Made by a program: the position numbers and the translations under genes. The notes under the pieces are model-generated. The model saw only the letters and a program-made list of their open reading frames with translations, had not been told where the DNA came from and ran no database searches. A DNA stretch of 64,000 nucleotides from Echinometra lucunter (taxonomy: Eukaryota > Echinodermata > Echinoidea > Camarodonta > Echinometridae), in contig CM057157.1 in the NCBI GenBank assembly GCA_029962745.1, positions 21,954,916-22,018,915 on the forward strand, read 5' to 3'. Shown here piece after piece: positions 21,876-33,000 of this stretch. The number at the start of each line of letters is the position of its first letter. The stretch's first letter is position 1.

Positions 21876-22590
21876 CATATCCATATCCATTTTGGAGCAT
21901 CCAATTTATCGGGTTGCACTTTCAATTTAACTTTTTTTTTAATGTGAGTTTGGATGGATGTGTGTACTTGTGCTGGTGGGTGGGTGTTTGTGTGTGTGCC
22001 ATTATCTTTCTTTCCAGACAGAGCCTAAATGTTTTTGTTCTACACTATACAGCGTGTCCCAATAAAAATGTCCCTCTGATACACACCTAGATTAATTTCA
22101 AAATAAAGTATTATTATGCTTTCAGTGTTCAGAGTTAGAAAGCCCTATTACTATATTATCCCTATTATTGTATCTTCTATGAAATTTTCATCAGTTTCGC
22201 TTCATTTGTTTTTAATACACAATCCATTATGTAACAGCATTGCTTTTCATCCCATTCCAAGTTTGCAGTGTAAAAAGTCTGCACTGCCTTGAAAGTCTTA
22301 CCGTAAGTCAACTGTTAGTGCTTTTGCATTCACACTTTCTTGCATTTTTTAGTTTGGGGTAACAGAAATCAACAGTGGCCGGTTTGAGATGATTAGACTT
22401 TCATCATTAATGTCACAAAACAGAGAATTTGTTAAGGGAATCAGGTAGAAATCTGGACAGGTATCCGTTGAGATGAGCCGGTTCAGAACCTATGAAATCA
22501 TTGGAAATTGAGAATGTTACCAGCTGGATTATGAAAGCCAAAACATGAATGGAACATGTCAAGCAGCCAGAAAGGCTAATTTTGTAAAGA
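21876..22590. other. Unannotated stretch
   Basis: A TG-rich patch is at about 21980-22000. The word tacagcgtgtcccaataaaa at about 22049 looks like a DNA-transposon end, but no partner end was found. No gene is supported. Confidence 0.35.
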
Positions 22591-22705
22591 TGCATGATGT
22601 TTATGTACTACATGCATGTATCCATATATTGAAATCATTGTAAATATGTTATTTTGTTATACTCTCATACCCCGATAGAGTTAATAAATCTTATCTTATC
22701 TTCTA
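22590..22705 (+). mobile_element. LINE 3' end fragment with (ATCTT)n tail
   Basis: 'tactctcataccccgatag' followed by 'agttaataaatcttatctta' is a LINE-type 3' end with a short ATCTT repeat tail. No coding part is attached. Confidence 0.55.
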
Positions 22706-23125
22706 ACATGCACTGTGAAAGTAAGCGTGACCATGCAGTGGAACTGAACTTTGAAGAATTTTCATTTAAAAAATGAAATGAACTTGACCGTAGTAACTAA
22801 GAAGAAGAAGAAGAAAAAAAAAACCCAACACAGAACTTATTGAAATGAAAGTGAAGCATCGAATAAGGTATGAATGTGTGTAGTGTGCATTGCATTAATC
22901 AAATTTGGAATGGGTCGAAAAGCACTGCTGTTACAGAAGAACCTGTGTGTTCTAAACCAATGTGAAATTTTCACAGCAACTACAAAATTAAAGGGCCTTT
23001 CCAAATATGTAAATTTAAATTAGTATAAATCTTGATTCTGTCAATTATTTTATTGTCTTTGAGAGGGACATACACACAGTAAAATTATACAGTAATCATT
23101 GTAGAAAATAATTCAGAAGACCATT
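22706..23125. other. Unannotated AT-rich stretch
   Basis: Nothing recognisable was seen apart from a short GAA-rich patch at about 22800-22826. Confidence 0.4.
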
Positions 23126-23182
23126 AAAAATTCTTTTATTTTTATTTCATGTACGAGATTTGAAGGGATAATTGTTCTTCTT

Positions 23183-23395
23183 TTAAAGCATGTCTTTTTT
23201 CATGTATATGTAGGCGTACCTATCAGTACTGCGTCTGCTACCGACGGTTTCACGTCTCTCGAGGCGATCCTCAGGCAGACTGACTTCTCTGGTTATAATT
23301 TTGTGTGGCGCGGTCGGTCGGTCATCCTGACGCCTTTGTGGTTTTCTATCTGCCAGGTCTGTTCCGGTGTCTGCACTTTGATGTTTTTTTCCCAT
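23183..23395 (-). other. Arg-rich open frame in the LINE 3' UTR
   Basis: A 70-codon frame just after the ORF2 stop contains KPQRRQDDRPTAPHKI and LPEDRLERRETVGSRRSTD. It is GC-richer than the LINE coding part. It could be a structured 3' UTR used for RT recognition, a fused fragment of another repeat, or chance. I do not recognise it as a protein. Confidence 0.3.
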
Positions 23396-23469
23396 ATTTT
23401 TGCCCCAATGGGCAATTTTATTTACAATAAATGAAAACTTGCACGTTTACAGAAGTCAAATCACATACA

Positions 23470-24481
23470 TTATTCAAACAAATGTTTCAACATACTCCGT
23501 TTCAAAGTAAAATCCGTTCTTTTCCCATTCATATCGTAAATGTAACATTCATCTAAATAATAAGTTTGTATTACCTTTTGTATCTTCTTAAAATCGGGCA
23601 TAGTCTTGTTCAGCCTTGAGAAGAATAATTGTTGTTTTACTAAAATAATAATACAATTCAAAGCATCATTTCGCTTTTCTTTGTATCCAAACAATATATT
23701 CTGTGGAGTAAACTTAAGAGTAAACATAGGAGATGATATCCACGTTTCTACTTTACTCCAAATATTTCTACTGAAAATACAGAAGTAAAAGAAGTGTTCA
23801 ATTGTTTCCTTTACAGTATAACAAAATGTACAGCACTCAGTATTGGTGATCTTTAGTTTAAATAGAATGTCATTTAAAAACACAATTCTATTGAAAACTT
23901 TGTATTGGAAATACTTTAGCCGAATGTCCGTTGTGAATCTGAAAATCATCCTATTAAAATCCGGTATTTTAGTGTGATCTAAAAGATTATTTGAATTCTT
24001 TCCCCATTTTGTTGCAATAGTTTTGGCAGAATCTTTATTTCCTATCAGTAGTTTGTATATATTTTTACATCCCTTTTTATCACGCATTATAGGAGAAATA
24101 TAAGGCATAACAAATGGCTCACATATTCTATGACATAGGTTTTGGAAGTTTCGATTAAACGCACATCTTAGAGCCTGACATATTGAAAAATATTGCAAAA
24201 AAAATGACCTTTAAATCAAACTTAGATTCACATTCAGTTAAAGATATAATATTTCCTTCTCGATCTATTAAATCATTAATAAATCTTATACCCTTATCTT
24301 GCCACTGTTTGAAATAAACAGACTTTCCATCTATTTGTATTTTACTATTTTTCCATAAAGGTTGCGCTAACCAATTTATATTTTTGGATTTTTTAAATAT
24401 CAAAAACAGCATGGAAAAAATTTCTTTCCAAAATGGATTACTAATTTTTTTCCGATATGTTATAAAAATATTCGTCTCCAT
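23470..24481 (-). pseudogene. LINE ORF2, C-terminal part with CCHC knuckle
   Basis: Two overlapping frames cover it: 24155-24481 with NPFWKEIFSMLFLIFKK and a PLWKNSKIQIDGKSVYFKQW segment, and 23470-24198 with CCTFCYTVKETIEHFFYFC. The latter is a C-x2-C-x8-H-x4-C knuckle found near the end of L1/Tx1 ORF2 proteins. The second frame ends at 23470 in a stop that fits the family's usual end. A single shift near 24190 separates the two. Confidence 0.8.
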
Positions 24482-25150
24482 AAAATAGGTGGAAAGGCTG
24501 TCCTAAAAGAAATCCCAATAAACTTTCTACGTCATCACATTTTCTTAAAAGAAATCTTCTCAACCATGTCAATTTTAATGCTTTGTTAAAACATTCTATA
24601 TCTATCATTTTCAATCCCCCTTCTTCGTATGAACCAAGTATTTGTTCCCTACTAACTTTGTCTGGTTTTCCATTCCATACGAATTGAAAAAATTTAACTT
24701 TGATATTTTTCATTAGTTGAGCAGATGGACTGGGGATTGATAGAAAAAGATGATTAAATTGTGGCAATAAAAGAGATTTAGCCACTGTAATTCTACCCAA
24801 AGGTGTAATATTTCTCTTCGACCATGAAATCATCTGTCTTTTCAATTTATCAAAAATCCTATCATAATTGAAATCGGGGATCTTATCAATATTCACATGA
24901 AAATCTGTACCAAGATAACGGAAATAAGTATCCTTTATCAAGTTTACTTCTACTTCAATGTCTAAAATTGTCTTTTTCAGGTTACCCAAAAAAATAATTT
25001 GCGTCTTTTGTGAATTGAGTTTAAGTCCAGTAAATTGAGCGAACAAAGAAATCATCTCCAACACTTTTTGAAAAGACTTATTAGAGCCAGAAATGAATAA
25101 AGCCGTATCATCGGCATATTGAAGTATTTGAATTCTCTTTTGTTTACGCG
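24441..25150 (-). pseudogene. LINE ORF2, RT motif C and thumb part
   Basis: Above the first Met (25064) the same frame reads ILQYADDTALFISG, the catalytic motif C. Below it come LNSQKTQIIFLG, RYLGTDF, WSKRNITPLGRITVAKSLLL and PQFNHLFLSIPSP, all standard L1/Tx1 RT/thumb motifs, then a KVSREQILGSYEEGGLKMID segment. It overlaps the next piece (24155-24481) in a different frame. This is part of the same dead LINE copy. Confidence 0.85.
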
Positions 25151-25176
25151 GATTCCTTCAAACTGGTTTGAATTTC

Positions 25177-26190
25177 TTATCCATAGTGCAAGAACTTCGA
25201 CACACATCTCTGAAAAGATGGTCCCACTACAAAAAACGAAAGAACCTTTTGAATAAAAGCATGGGAAATACTATCGAACGCCTTTTCGAAATCTAATAGC
25301 ATTAAAGTACATGACAAATTTTGTTTTTCCGCTAGAGCAATGATATCATATATTATTCTCACGTTTTCCCCAATGAAACGGCCCGCTAAAAACCCCTTCT
25401 GATCTGTGTGAATGACTACTGGTAATATCTTTCGTAACCTATTTGCAAGACATGTAGATAAAATTTTGTATACAACATTAAGGAGAGATATCGGTCTCCA
25501 ATTTTTAATGAAATGACGGGGCTTATTACCTTTAGGGATTAAAGTTATAAGACCTAAGTTTTGTGAAAGAGATAATTCGCCAGTCAAGTAAGCATACTTC
25601 ACACTTCGCCACAAATAAATTCCTATATCATTAATAAAGTACTTTAAAAATTCAGCTGTAAAGCCATCTTGACCGGGCGCTTTACCAATTTTAATCTGTT
25701 TAACTGTATCAAGTATTTCCGAATAACATATGTCCCCCTCTAAAGCCTCACTTTCTTGTGGTGTAAATCTGCTTACTTTATTTGAAAGAATCATCGCAAA
25801 CAATCTTTCAGCCTCTGATATTGGTTGAAATGTGTACAAATCTTTAAAATAAAGAAATACTTCTTGCAAAATATCTTCCTGTTGATCAATTAAACAGTTG
25901 TTTTTATCAATCAATCTTACAATTGTCTTTTCTACTGATCTCTGTTTTTCTAAATTCAAAAAATATTTTGAAGGCTTTTCTCCAAATTGCATTTCTTGTA
26001 TTCTATTATACTTAATCGAATTTTGCTGCTCATTTTTAATGATGTTTTCTAATTGTTCTTTCAAAATACGTATCTTTTCGATAGTTGAGGTTCTTTCCTC
26101 CGAAATCATATTGATTTCTAATTTAAACTTTGATGTTAGCTCAGATCTTTTGTACGGTGGTGACCTTTTCCTTCAAGCCAAGGTTGCACA
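25177..26190 (-). pseudogene. LINE ORF2, reverse transcriptase fingers/palm part
   Basis: Recognisable RT blocks appear in order: KIGKAPGQDGFTAEFLKYF (block 1), LITLIPKGNKPRHFIKNWRP with SLLNVVYKILS (blocks 2-3), DQKGFLAGRFIGENVR, and LLDFEKAFDSISH carrying the first catalytic Asp (motif A). Upstream is a charged helical linker (for example FGEKPSKYFLNLEKQ) seen in L1/Tx1 proteins between endonuclease and RT. The frame extends above the first Met at 26109 to a stop near 26190. It is left near 25236, where the expected sequence moves into another frame. Confidence 0.85.
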
Positions 26191-26344
26191 AGCCGCTTTT
26201 TCTTGGGTTTAAGTTTGACTTTTTTCGATGTGTCAAGTTAGTGTGAATTTGGTACTTGCGTCTTTCAAGTTCCAAATATACTTTGAGAGCTGGGTTTCGT
26301 TCTTGTATTTTTCACGTGTAATTGATTTGACATGATTTCTATAC

Positions 26345-26380
26345 CTATCTTTAAAGGTCCCCCCCCCCCCCCCCGCCGCC
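26345..26380. repeat. Poly-C tract
   Basis: A C-run of about 17 bases followed by cgccgcc. Confidence 0.7.
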
Positions 26381-26526
26381 AGCAATTTTTTTCCGTACAC
26401 GTTAACGCAAATTTTATGAATAATTCATAAGCTGAGCTTGAAACACTGTTGTGCGGAAGTGCGTGGACTTTGCCACAAAATTAAACGGACTCCGAGTCCC
26501 GTATTTCTTCTTCCTCTCTCCCCCCT

Positions 26527-26557
26527 CGTTTATCTCTCTCTCTCTCTCTCTCTCTGG
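26527..26557. repeat. (TC)n microsatellite
   Basis: About 13 TC units. Confidence 0.85.
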
Positions 26558-26624
26558 TCAGCCCCGAATCTCTCTGTGGTAGCAATCTGCGTTAAATCTC
26601 AATGACTCAATCACGTTTAAATGA

Positions 26625-27560
26625 TGAAGAAAGAAGGAAGAATGGATTGAAAAGGGTACAAGGAGAATCAAAGAAAACTACACGAGTGATCTGGAAAGGA
26701 AAGATAAAGGTAAATAGACAAAGAAACAATAAAACATAACGGTCGAAGGGAAGGAAAATGAAACGTGGGGAAGGACAGAAGGCAAGATGAAGGAAGGTGC
26801 ATAAAGGAAAACAAGGAAAGAAAGATACGAAATAGAAGATGAATTCAACTAATAACATAATGAAAACCGGAAAGAAAAAATGATATAAACACAAAAACAA
26901 ACTATAACATGAGGGAAGACAAAAAAGACTAAGGAAAGAAGAATAAAGAAATAAATAGAAAGTTAGGATAGAAGGAATGATGAAAGAAGGGAAAATAAAG
27001 GAAAACTTAAGGAAGAAAAAATAGAAAGATGAGAATAATGGCAGACGGAAAGGAAAGATGATAGCAAAAGACAAAAACCAAGTATAACGTAAGAAAGACA
27101 AAAAAGAGAAGGTAGAAGGGATAGAAGAAATGATGAAAAAAAGGGAAAATAAAGGAAAATGAAGAAAAATATCACATTAAAAGATCAGAATAACAATTAA
27201 GGGCGGCAAGGAAAAGAAATGATAGAAAGACAAAAACAAAATACAACATGATCAAAGACAAAATGAGAGAATACAAAAAATAGAGAGGATAGAAGGAATG
27301 ATGAATGAAGGAAAAAATGGGAAAACATAAGGAAAGAATGAAATCAGACAGACCTCATAGCAAGATGAAATGAAACTATAACACAATAAAAGACGGAATG
27401 GAAATATGATAGAACAACAAAACAAATAATGTAAGAGGGAAAAAAAAAGAAAAAAGAGAGGGTTATAGAATTATATAATAATACAGAGAAAGGATAGAAG
27501 AATAGATGAAAGATATTAAAGAGAGATAAAAACAAAGAATAACATGAGAAAGACAGAGCG
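26625..27560 (+). repeat. Purine-rich degenerate minisatellite, ~170-bp period
   Basis: Almost pure A/G on the plus strand. A phrase like 'gatagaaagacaaaaacaaaataca' recurs near 26876, 27054, 27218, 27405 and 27527, each followed by 'gataga.ggaatgatga' and 'gggaaaataaaggaaaa'. Spacing is about 120-190 bp. The long minus-strand frames rich in Phe, Leu and Ser are a by-product of this composition and are not called as genes. Confidence 0.75.
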
Positions 27561-27779
27561 AGAGTATATAGACTTTAGTGCATATTTATTTAGCGCAAGG
27601 CTATATAATCTGTCGCGGATCCATTGATGATAGTAAAAAAAAAAGAAGAAATACGTGTTTGGGGAAGGACAGAAAAAATTTCAAAGAAGAGAAAATAAAG
27701 GAAACACAAGGAAAATTATATCAGATAGAAAAATTAAATGAAAAAATAACTCATGAAGAAGCTACCTATACATGTATAT

Positions 27780-28240
27780 ACATACACAGCAATAGAAATA
27801 CCCACATGAGAGTCTACCCGGGGTAGCCCCCCCCCCCCCCCCCCCCCGTAGACCGACCCCGGGTCAACAAGGGGAACTTGTACATATTTAGGTATGTATA
27901 TTGGTAGCATTATTGTACATACGTCCAGAAACATTTGGTACTAAACATTGAATTAGATGTTTGAAGCAGCTTAGTCATTGTGTTTGAAAGACTGCTTTAT
28001 ATGAATCAAAGCCACAGCAAAGAATGTATGGATGCAAAGAAGGCAAACTGAGGCTGCAGCTTATACAATGTTTAGTATCACATGTTTCTGGAAGTGTGTA
28101 CAATAGTGCTACTATTATACATACGTAAAATGTACAAGTTCCCTAGTCGATCCGGGGTTGGTCTACGGGGGGGGGGGGGGGGGGCTACCGCGGGTAGGCT
28201 CTCTCTCATGTGGGTGTTTCCATTGCTGCATGTCATATAC
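27780..28240. mobile_element. Fold-back element with poly-C and poly-G inner ends
   Basis: The arms at 27780-27965 and about 28045-28240 are inverted copies. The left has agcaatagaaatacccacat, then a C-run, 'gtagaccgaccccggg' and 'aacttgtaca'. The right has 'tgtacaagttccctag', 'ggttggtctac', a G-run and 'catgtgggtgtttccattgct'. The C- and G-runs would pair in the hairpin. Confidence 0.75.
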
Positions 28241-29520
28241 AGAATTACCCCAAAGTGAGAAGATCAAAAACGTAAGGAATTGGTGGTTATCTTCAGTTAT
28301 GGCCTTCACCCAATTATCGAGGAGACTGTCAAATCAGTTCGGATTGTTCAAGCTAGGCACATTTTTCATATTAATCCTTCTGGTATACAACTCTTTTTTT
28401 AGTCGGGAAATGTGTAGAATACAATCCATTCTTTAAAATCTTTAAGTAGCACAGAGAAAAAAGTCTGCTCTATAACGGACTTAAGGCATGCAAGGAGGAA
28501 ATGAAATTCGAAATCAGCCCCCCCTTTTTTAGAGAATCCTCCACAAATTAGTTGGATTAACCACTTTTTTTAATGTGAATGAACATTTTGCGAACTGCCA
28601 ATGCCCGAAGTGTCCTTTCGGCAGTTGCTGATGAAATTGAATGATTTTTACATACGCGCTAATCACTTGCACGGAGATGAATGTGAATGATGCATAAGCT
28701 ATTAAGAGCTCCTGCTCAGAACACTAAACTGCCAGATTAAGATACACCTTTGAATGGCATAAGACCAGCAAGGGAGGGGAGGGGGGGGGGGGGGGTGTTG
28801 GTAAATTGAATGAGCATATTGTTTTATACACTGACAAAAATGCAGAAGCTGCTGGGAAATCCCAGCATATCTATATCCCTGATTCTATACAAAGAATATT
28901 CAATGTGTGTAGGAAAATGAGGGGGGGAGGGGGGGGGGGGGGAGAGCAGATAGTGGGTTTAATAAGCCTTTTTTGTTGTTCTGTGACAGCTTGCTTTCTT
29001 TTCAAACAATGAAATGAACATGTCAGTCAAAAGCATTGTTGTGTGAGAAAACTCAATTTCATGATTTAATGCATGATTACCGGGACACATTTGGCATAGT
29101 AGGCCTACGCGTACAGACTGTGACAATGAGTATGAAAATAAGATCAGGAAAAAAAAGTTACGGAAATAATTATCTTGTTTGTTGATCAGAACAAAATTTT
29201 TAAAGTGCAAACAAATACCGCTCGGTTGTGAGGTTATATTAAGTGTATTTAATATGAGGATTTGTCATGCTTTGACAAGACTAACGTGGGAGCATGGCTT
29301 ACACTAGGCGGTATGTATAAATAAGACTTAAAGTCTGTGTGACACGACATTTAGAGGGCGATATTAAAGCAGAATCATTTGCACATACGGCCAAGGCGCG
29401 GCACCCATGGAGACTCGGCTAGAGGTGCGCGTACGCATTTGCCATTTTTCCGAAAGCCAGAATTTTGCCAATGTACAAGCCTACCGAAATTTTAATTAGC
29501 TCGTTCGGCAACTATGTTTC
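28241..29520. other. Unique-looking stretch with two poly-G tracts
   Basis: G-runs are at about 28774-28795 and 28920-28943. No convincing frame or known repeat was found. It lies directly before the start of the block shared with 41.1-49.4 kb. Confidence 0.4.
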
Positions 29521-29572
29521 TGAAGTCCGTTCTCTCACGTATCGCAACGGATTTTGTTTTGATTTTTGACTT

Positions 29573-29761
29573 TTAGGCTGAGCTGATCGAATACCCTACA
29601 CGGAAACAGTCCAGGCATTGGACTACATCGACCCTGATATAGGGCTTTCCATTCAGTTTCACAATTTGTTCAATGTATTTCACATTCCGACCATTCGAAT
29701 TCATAAACGATATGATCACCATGGCATGTGTACATTCAGTTTCATGCTTAATGTCATTCAA
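29573..29761 (-). other. Open frame shared with block B, function unknown
   Basis: A 62-codon frame, MNDIKHETECTHAMVIISFM and onward, is also open in the inverted copy at 49147-49336. The two differ at about eight residues, with no sign that changes avoid particular positions. No domain is recognised and no splice or promoter signal decides the matter. Confidence 0.25.
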
Positions 29762-30395
29762 AATCGTGATTGCTCCAAATTCTTCAAAATTAATCGTTCA
29801 AGATTCGGTAAGAGTCGTCAAGGAGCAAGGGATTTGCCCAAAGGACGTCCAGAATTATTTTTCGTGTGCAAATTATGTCGTAGCACATTCTTAGAATAAT
29901 TCATTCAGATTTGATTTTACAAACATAAGATTTAGAATCTATGGATTCAACTTGCAGCCAGCTGTAACTCTTTGGTCATTCAAAGTCATCAAGTTTATCA
30001 GCTGTTCATCTTACAAATTTAATTCGATTTAACTGCTGATGAGAGACACAAAACATTGAACAAGGAAACTTAGCGAAAAATATACATAAAAAAAGAAATC
30101 ATATATATGAAATTGAAAGAAAAAAAAAACGGTTATGGCACTCATCGATTTTCAATCATCTCTCTTTCATTCTCTATCTATTCATCCATCTGTCTTCCAA
30201 TCTCTGTATCTATCTATCTATAAATCTAATATCTATACTAGTAAGAAAAAATTATGCATTTTGGCCGACGAATAATACAATTATATATAATTGGAGGTCC
30301 AAATGTCGGGTGGCCTCTGCAAAGAACCTACCCCCCCCCCCCTCAGATTAAAGTATCATGCATCACTAGTGATGGTTTCCTTTTAATACAGTATG

Positions 30396-31619
30396 CACTC
30401 TTAAATTGGTTGGTCAATTTCTAAACCATTCTTAACCAACGTTGGGTCGTATGCTGTCCATAAAACATTTGGGCATTTATTGCCCAACTTCTGTTGGTTA
30501 ATTTAATTACCTAATATCGGGTAAATTTTCTTTACCCAACGTTAGGTGATTCCCACTGACCAACTTTTTAACCAACGTTGGGCCGTATGCTGTCCATTAA
30601 ACTTTTGGCCAATTATTGCTCAACTGTCAGAATTTACTCAACTGTTGGGTAATAACTTCTATGTCATTGGGCGAATTGCGTTGCCCTCATTTTCGAAATT
30701 TGACAATATAGCGATTATTTTCACACCTGTTTAACCATTAACCTATCCTATCCTATCCTATTCTAATACCTATCCTAGCATAGCCTATGTTATCTTATCC
30801 TGTCCTATCCAATTGATACACTAGACCTAAGCCTAACCTATCCTATTCTAATACCTATCCTATCATAGCCTATGTTATCCTATCCTGTCCTATCCAATTG
30901 ATACACTAGAATGCAAGCTCTTATATACCCAGTATAATTTTAAATGTGCCTTGTGACGATTAGTAAATCAAGCCCACCCTAAACCATACGGTAATGAAAA
31001 GTCATGAATATTCATTTTTATTTTGCCAATTTTGTAGTAAGATTTACCGTACCCTTGAATACTTTCATGGAATTAACCAACTGTCATGACTGTAGGAATG
31101 AATTTTGCCCAACATCCATGTGACCAAGGGGGGGGGGGTGTTTCACAAAGACTAAGACTGAATTACTAAAATCACTCTTAACTATGGCAGGCCATTCATG
31201 CCACTGTTTACTTTCCCGATCGGTCTCTCAAGGATATATGCAAATCATGGTCACATATTTGCAGAATTTCCTTTTTTTGTTTTGTTTTCTTTATCAATGA
31301 ACTATAAAAAAATTGTCATTTCTGCAGATTTGTGACATGACCATGATTTGCAAATCCTTTGAGAGATCCATGGTGAAAGAAAACATTGGCATGAATGGCC
31401 AGCCATAGTTAAGTGCGATTTTAGTAACTCTTAGTCTTTGTGAAACACCCCCAAGGAGTGTTGGTAAGAATATGACTAACAGTTGAGCAAAATGTTTTTT
31501 TTATTTTACACAAGTGGTCAAATGTTCTTTACTATATTTGGGCAAGATTTGAACAGCATCGGGCAAAATTCTAACTGACAATGTTTTACCCAACTAAATT
31601 TACTCAATTTTTAAGAGTG
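30396..31619. mobile_element. 1.2-kb TIR element with TATG target duplication
   Basis: It begins cactcttaaattggttgg and ends caatttttaagagtg. TATG occurs at 30392-30395 and 31620-31623. The interior repeats words around ccaacgttgggt and 'gtatgctgtccat', carries a tandem pair of ~117-bp units built from cctatcctat words (about 30745-30910), and hosts a second fold-back element at 31128-31452. No transposase is present, so it is non-autonomous. The inverted copy in block B is 47243-48479, flanked by CATA on both sides. Confidence 0.85.
31128..31452. mobile_element. Nested ~325-bp fold-back MITE
   Basis: The ends gggtgtttcacaaagactaa and ttagtctttgtgaaacaccc are inverted copies and the pairing continues inward over most of the element (ggccattcatgcca / tggcatgaatggcc; tatgcaaatcatggtcaca / 'tgaccatgatttgcaaatc'). 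CAAGG may be the flanking duplication. It sits inside the TIR element of 30396-31619, so it inserted later. Confidence 0.8.
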
Positions 31620-33000
31620 TATGCATTCACGGGATGAACAATACCTTTAGAGTTTCGTATCAGCGCATTACTACGTAGATCAATTTGCACATTATATTCT
31701 GTGTAAGTTGTTTTGTAGGGCATGACATGTAGCTTTTTAAACTTAAATTTAAACGGACAGAGCTTTAATAGGTTACAATGTAGGCTAAATGACTGTCAAG
31801 CTGAATACCATTCATCATATTCACAGTAAAAAAAAAAAAAAAAAAAAAAAAAACCAAACAACCAAAAAAAAACACCCACGTATGAGCCGTCGTACGTGCC
31901 AGGCACAATGTTACCCTCATTTACATCACACCCTCCAGTGGAAAGAGGAACAAACAAATCTCAGCAAAATAAGCTGCCAGACCAAAGTTCATATTCCCAG
32001 TCGCGTGAACACATGCAGGCGAGTCAACGCTTTGCCCCTACTTTTTTCTCTTTTTTTTTTCTAAAAGGAAAATCGCCTGCTAAATTCTTGAAATGTAGAG
32101 TTGTCCCATGCCAGTCATTCCATAGTTTCGGCATAATGAAAAATAAAGTGAAGTAGAGAGACAACAAGACACAAGACCGTAAACGGCTTATTCATATAAG
32201 CAGCCGTAAACTGAGAAAAAGAAAGGAAAAACGTTGATCATAACGACAACCAAACATAGGTCTAATAAAAAAAAAAGTAACAGAAACAACAGCATCTACC
32301 AAAACCACCCTCGCTTTTTATGTATAAAGTAAATGCAAGAGGAATATTACATACAAAAATGTGACAGGAAGAAAGCGTGAAAAGAAAGAAAAAAAAAATC
32401 AAAGAAACAAAAAACCTTTTTATGAAGGGGTTAGCCGTTGCATATCTGAACAAGTCTCAAAGGGGTGTTAAAAACCTACGACAGCGCTAAAAATGACGAT
32501 ATTTTAATAAAGGGTACTCTCAAATACTCGAACATGCCGACACTTAAGCACGGCATAGTAAGTAAGACCTAGGCCAATTTTTAATGATACCTATAATGAG
32601 ATTTTTTTCATTGAGATACATCGTTAAGGTTCGTTCAGATATGAACATAGAAATCCCGCGTTCTTTGTGTTCACGCATGTGTTTTTTTTAAATCTGATAA
32701 GTCTTCAGTTTTGTCTGAAAAGAATGATTTGATTTGCTCCAAAAAATTCTTTTCAAACTGTGGGAATTCAGTTACTGGTGAGACGTCATTGAACTATTAT
32801 CAGTAAACAGCACTCAAGTTATTATCTCTGGTCGATTCCTGAATAGCATTTGTACTTTTAAAAAAAAATAATAAGGGTAATTATGGGAAAGAAGAATAGC
32901 CTGAAATATCATCCGAAGTATAGTCATGAACACGTCTGCTTTCTACAGGGACGTATTTGTGGAATAGCAAATGTTCGTACACGGGACGGGGCGGGCATCA
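31620..33000. other. Block A, non-coding interval
   Basis: It contains a poly-A run at about 31828-31850 and sequence at about 31655-31740 related to the arms of the C-specific element at 53655-54967 ('gtatcagcgcattactacgtag', 'ttctgtgtaagtt'). At about 32320 block B carries a 788-bp insertion that is missing here. No gene is supported. Confidence 0.5.

Larger units (their letters stand above)
23130..26215 (-). mobile_element. L1/Tx1-like LINE, 5'-truncated and frameshifted
   Basis: The minus strand carries, in order: the end of a linker, the RT fingers and palm, thumb, a C-terminal zinc knuckle and a 3' UTR with an AATAAA-like signal near 23140. No ORF1 and no endonuclease is present upstream; an in-frame stop lies just above the RT part near 26190 and homology to a LINE is lost there. 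At least three frame changes separate the coding pieces, so this copy cannot encode a full protein. A short target duplication could not be identified. The arrangement (RT, then 'PLW.N..I...GK....W...GI..I.DL', then a CCHC knuckle) is typical of L1/Tx1-group LINEs. Confidence 0.85.

Noticed and set aside
22049..22110. DNA transposon end (tacagcgtgtcccaataaaa)
   Set aside because: No matching inverted end or target duplication was found nearby.
26607..27175. Hydrophobic 164-codon and 70-codon minus-strand frames that look like membrane proteins
   Set aside because: They are the pyrimidine strand of a purine-rich minisatellite, giving only Phe, Leu, Ser and Pro-type codons.
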